A stretch of DNA of 6,527 nt from Clostridia bacterium. Lineage in GTDB: Bacteria; Bacillota; Clostridia; Oscillospirales; CAG-272. The translations under genes were made by a program, and so were the position numbers. Where the stretch lies: assembly GCA_017631215.1 (NCBI GenBank), contig JAGBTR010000322.1, positions 1 to 6,527 on the forward strand, given 5' to 3'. This document shows, in pieces, positions 5,186 to 6,527 of the stretch; positions within the stretch are counted from its first letter, which is position 1; every line of letters begins with the position of its first letter. The notes beneath the pieces were generated by a model that was given only the letters and a program-made list of their open reading frames with translations, did not search any database and was not told where the DNA came from.

Positions 5186-5974
5186 ATGAAGATATTAGTT
5201 TGCATCAAGCAGGTGCCCGGCTCGAGCAACGTTCAGGTCGACCCCGTGACCGGCGTTCTGATCCGCAGTGGCATACAGAGTAAAATGAATCCGTACGACC
5301 TTTACGGCATTGAGACCGCACTCACGCTTGCCGAGAGGTACGGCGGCGAGGTCGAGGTCATCACGATGGGACCTCCCCCTGCCAAAGCGGTCGTCATCGA
5401 GGCGGTCGCGATGGGCGCGGCGCGCGGAACCGTTCTTTCCGACAGAAAATTTGCGGGCGCTGACGTGCTTGCTACGGCATACACCATCTCGCAGGGCATC
5501 AAGAAGTGCGGCGAGTACGATCTGATCATCTGCGGAAAGCAAACCACCGACGGCGATACCGCGCAGGTAGGTGCCGAGGTCGCGGAGTATCTTGGTCTTC
5601 CTAACGTTTCCAACGTGCTTTCGGTCGATGATCTCAAGGACGGCAGACTTTACGTTACGACGATGCTTGACAACAAGACGGTCAGACAGAGCGTATCCTT
5701 GCCCTGCCTGATCTCGACCGACGGCGATATCAACACGCCAAGACTTCCCTCCTACAAAATCAAGCGTGCGCTCACCGATGATGTCGTCCGCTTCCTTTCC
5801 TTTGCAGATTTTGACGATCAGGACGCCAACCACTATGGCTTGAACGGCTCTGCGACGCAGGTGGAGAGAATCTTCCCGCCCGAAAAGAATACCGAAAAGC
5901 ACACGGTCGAGGGCTCGAGCGAGGAGCAGGCAGATCAGCTGGCCGCTCTCATCTCGCGCCTCAAGCTTATATAA
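5186..5974 (+). CDS. etfB: Electron transfer flavoprotein subunit beta
   Basis: This is a 262-residue protein, the usual EtfB length. ATG 5186 has AAAGGAG six to seven bases upstream. The N-terminus MKILVCIKQVPG, the block MNPYDLYGIETAL (34-46) and the family signature CGKQTTDGDTAQVGAE (116-131), which contacts the nucleotide cofactor, identify it as EtfB/FixA. With EtfA it forms a cytoplasmic flavin heterodimer that passes electrons between a flavin dehydrogenase and other carriers; in anaerobes many such pairs bifurcate electrons between NADH, ferredoxin and an acyl-CoA or 2-hydroxyacid couple. It is the first gene of its operon, 10 bp before etfA, and its stop codon overlaps the etfA ribosome site, so the two are translated in step. 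Leucine is mostly CTT here, against mostly CTG in the acyltransferase gene. Bifurcation is inferred from the EtfA type, not shown by EtfB alone. Confidence 0.96.
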   Translation: MKILVCIKQVPGSSNVQVDPVTGVLIRSGIQSKMNPYDLYGIETALTLAERYGGEVEVITMGPPPAKAVVIEAVAMGAARGTVLSDRKFAGADVLATAYTISQGIKKCGEYDLIICGKQTTDGDTAQVGAEVAEYLGLPNVSNVLSVDDLKDGRLYVTTMLDNKTVRQSVSLPCLISTDGDINTPRLPSYKIKRALTDDVVRFLSFADFDDQDANHYGLNGSATQVERIFPPEKNTEKHTVEGSSEEQADQLAALISRLKLI

Positions 5975-5980
5975 GGAGGT
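5973..5980 (+). promoter_or_regulatory. etfA ribosome binding site overlapping the etfB stop
   Basis: AAGGAGGT begins on the second base of the etfB TAA stop (5972-5974) and lies four bases before ATG 5985. Ribosomes ending etfB finish on the etfA site, which favours coupled, near-equal synthesis of the two subunits. Confidence 0.9.
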
Positions 5981-5984
5981 CACT

Positions 5985-6527
5985 ATGGGAAAACTTGTGA
6001 TTCATCAAGAGCTCGTTCAAGCGCACAAGGCGCAGGACGTCGTCAAGCTCTGCCCCTTTGGTGCGATCTCCTATGAGAACGGCGCGCTCTCCATTTCCGC
6101 CGCCTGCAAGATGTGCAAGCTGTGCGCAAAGAAGAGCGGCGGCATCGTGACCTATGAGGAGGACGCTGTCACCGAAATCGACAAATCTCTCTGGCGCGGC
6201 ATCTGCGTTTACGCCGACTGTCAGGGCGGTCAGATACACAGGGTTACATATGAGCTTTGCGGCAAAGCTAAAAAGCTTGCCGAGGTCACGAAGCACCCTG
6301 TATACGCGCTTCTCATAGGTGCCGACACAGCCGACAAGGCGAGTGAACTTCTTCACTACGGTGTTGACAAGGTATTCGTTTACGATGACGAAGCATTCCG
6401 CGATTTCAGAATTGAGCCTTATACTGCGGCATTCTGCGATTTTATAGACAAGGTAAAGCCCTCATCGATTCTCGTAGGTGCTACCGACCTTGGAAGACAG
6501 CTTGCTCCCAGAGTTGCGGCAAGATGC
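5985..6527 (+). CDS. etfA: Electron transfer flavoprotein subunit alpha with N-terminal ferredoxin-like domain (partial)
   Basis: There are 181 codons from ATG 5985 to the right edge, in frame; the C-terminal FAD-binding domain is missing. Residues 1-65 form a ferredoxin-like extension: Cys23 in KLCPFGAI and Cys41, Cys44, Cys47 in CKMCKLC. In two-cluster ferredoxins one cluster takes three cysteines from a CX2CX2C run and its fourth from the distant Cys-Pro; exactly that set is kept here, while the other four ligands are absent, so one [4Fe-4S] is expected. The ETF alpha domain begins near 70 (WRGICVYADCQGGQIHRV) and includes VGATDLGRQLAPRVAAR near the edge. Ferredoxin-fused EtfA is known from CarE and LctC of Acetobacterium woodii, which serve bifurcating caffeyl-CoA reductase and lactate dehydrogenase. 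The partner here is outside the window. Codon use changes near 6226 (see findings). Confidence 0.95.
   Translation, partial: MGKLVIHQELVQAHKAQDVVKLCPFGAISYENGALSISAACKMCKLCAKKSGGIVTYEEDAVTEIDKSLWRGICVYADCQGGQIHRVTYELCGKAKKLAEVTKHPVYALLIGADTADKASELLHYGVDKVFVYDDEAFRDFRIEPYTAAFCDFIDKVKPSSILVGATDLGRQLAPRVAARC

Noticed and set aside
5195..5983. 262-codon minus-strand frame opposite etfB
   Set aside because: It is an antisense shadow of etfB, which carries the ETF beta signature; the shadow has no ribosome site or recognisable motif.

Overview
The window looks like a chromosomal segment of a gut-type anaerobic Firmicute (class Clostridia, probably Oscillospiraceae or a relative). This rests on near-consensus sigma-A promoters, strong AGGAGG ribosome binding sites, compact U-tailed terminators, moderately GC-rich coding sequence, and an etfBA pair whose EtfA has the ferredoxin-type N-terminus typical of strict anaerobes. 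I see no phage, IS, CRISPR, rRNA or tRNA signal. The genus is inference only.

Layout. (1) 1-502, minus: 5' part of an XRE-type regulator with one membrane segment, cut by the window edge. (2) 503-710: divergent promoter region with a sigma-A promoter on each strand and an imperfect direct repeat between them. (3) 711-1979, plus: a PlsC/LPLAT-type acyltransferase carrying a zinc ribbon and an extra C-terminal domain. A bidirectional terminator (1984-2010) follows. (4) 2029-2976, minus: a membrane-anchored alpha/beta hydrolase with its own promoter. (5) 2977-3345: a divergent intergenic region holding the hydrolase promoter, a hairpin, a promoter for the next gene, a perfect inverted repeat, and a possible 57-codon minus-strand membrane microprotein or gene remnant. 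(6) 3346-4863, plus: a compact cytoplasmic clan GH-D (GH36/GH27-like) glycoside hydrolase, followed by a strong terminator (4890-4934). (7) 4935-5185: a perfect TTGACA-17-TATAAT promoter and a ~100-nt leader that, on the opposite strand, contains what looks like the C-terminal tail of a lost gene. (8) 5186-6527, plus: etfB and the first 181 codons of etfA, translationally linked.

How the genes relate. The first four transcription units look independent, each with its own promoter, and terminators separate most of them: a regulator facing a lipid-type acyltransferase, a single hydrolase gene and a single glycosidase gene. Only etfB-etfA forms a clear operon. EtfA has four cysteines arranged to hold one [4Fe-4S] cluster in front of the ETF fold, as in ETFs paired with flavin dehydrogenases in anaerobes. 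The dehydrogenase partner is predicted to lie just beyond the right edge.

No clearly new multi-gene system is visible. The items most worth a second look are the unannotated minus-strand ORF at 3119-3292, the coding-like fragment in the etfB leader, the zinc-ribbon acyltransferase architecture, and an abrupt codon-usage change inside etfA.
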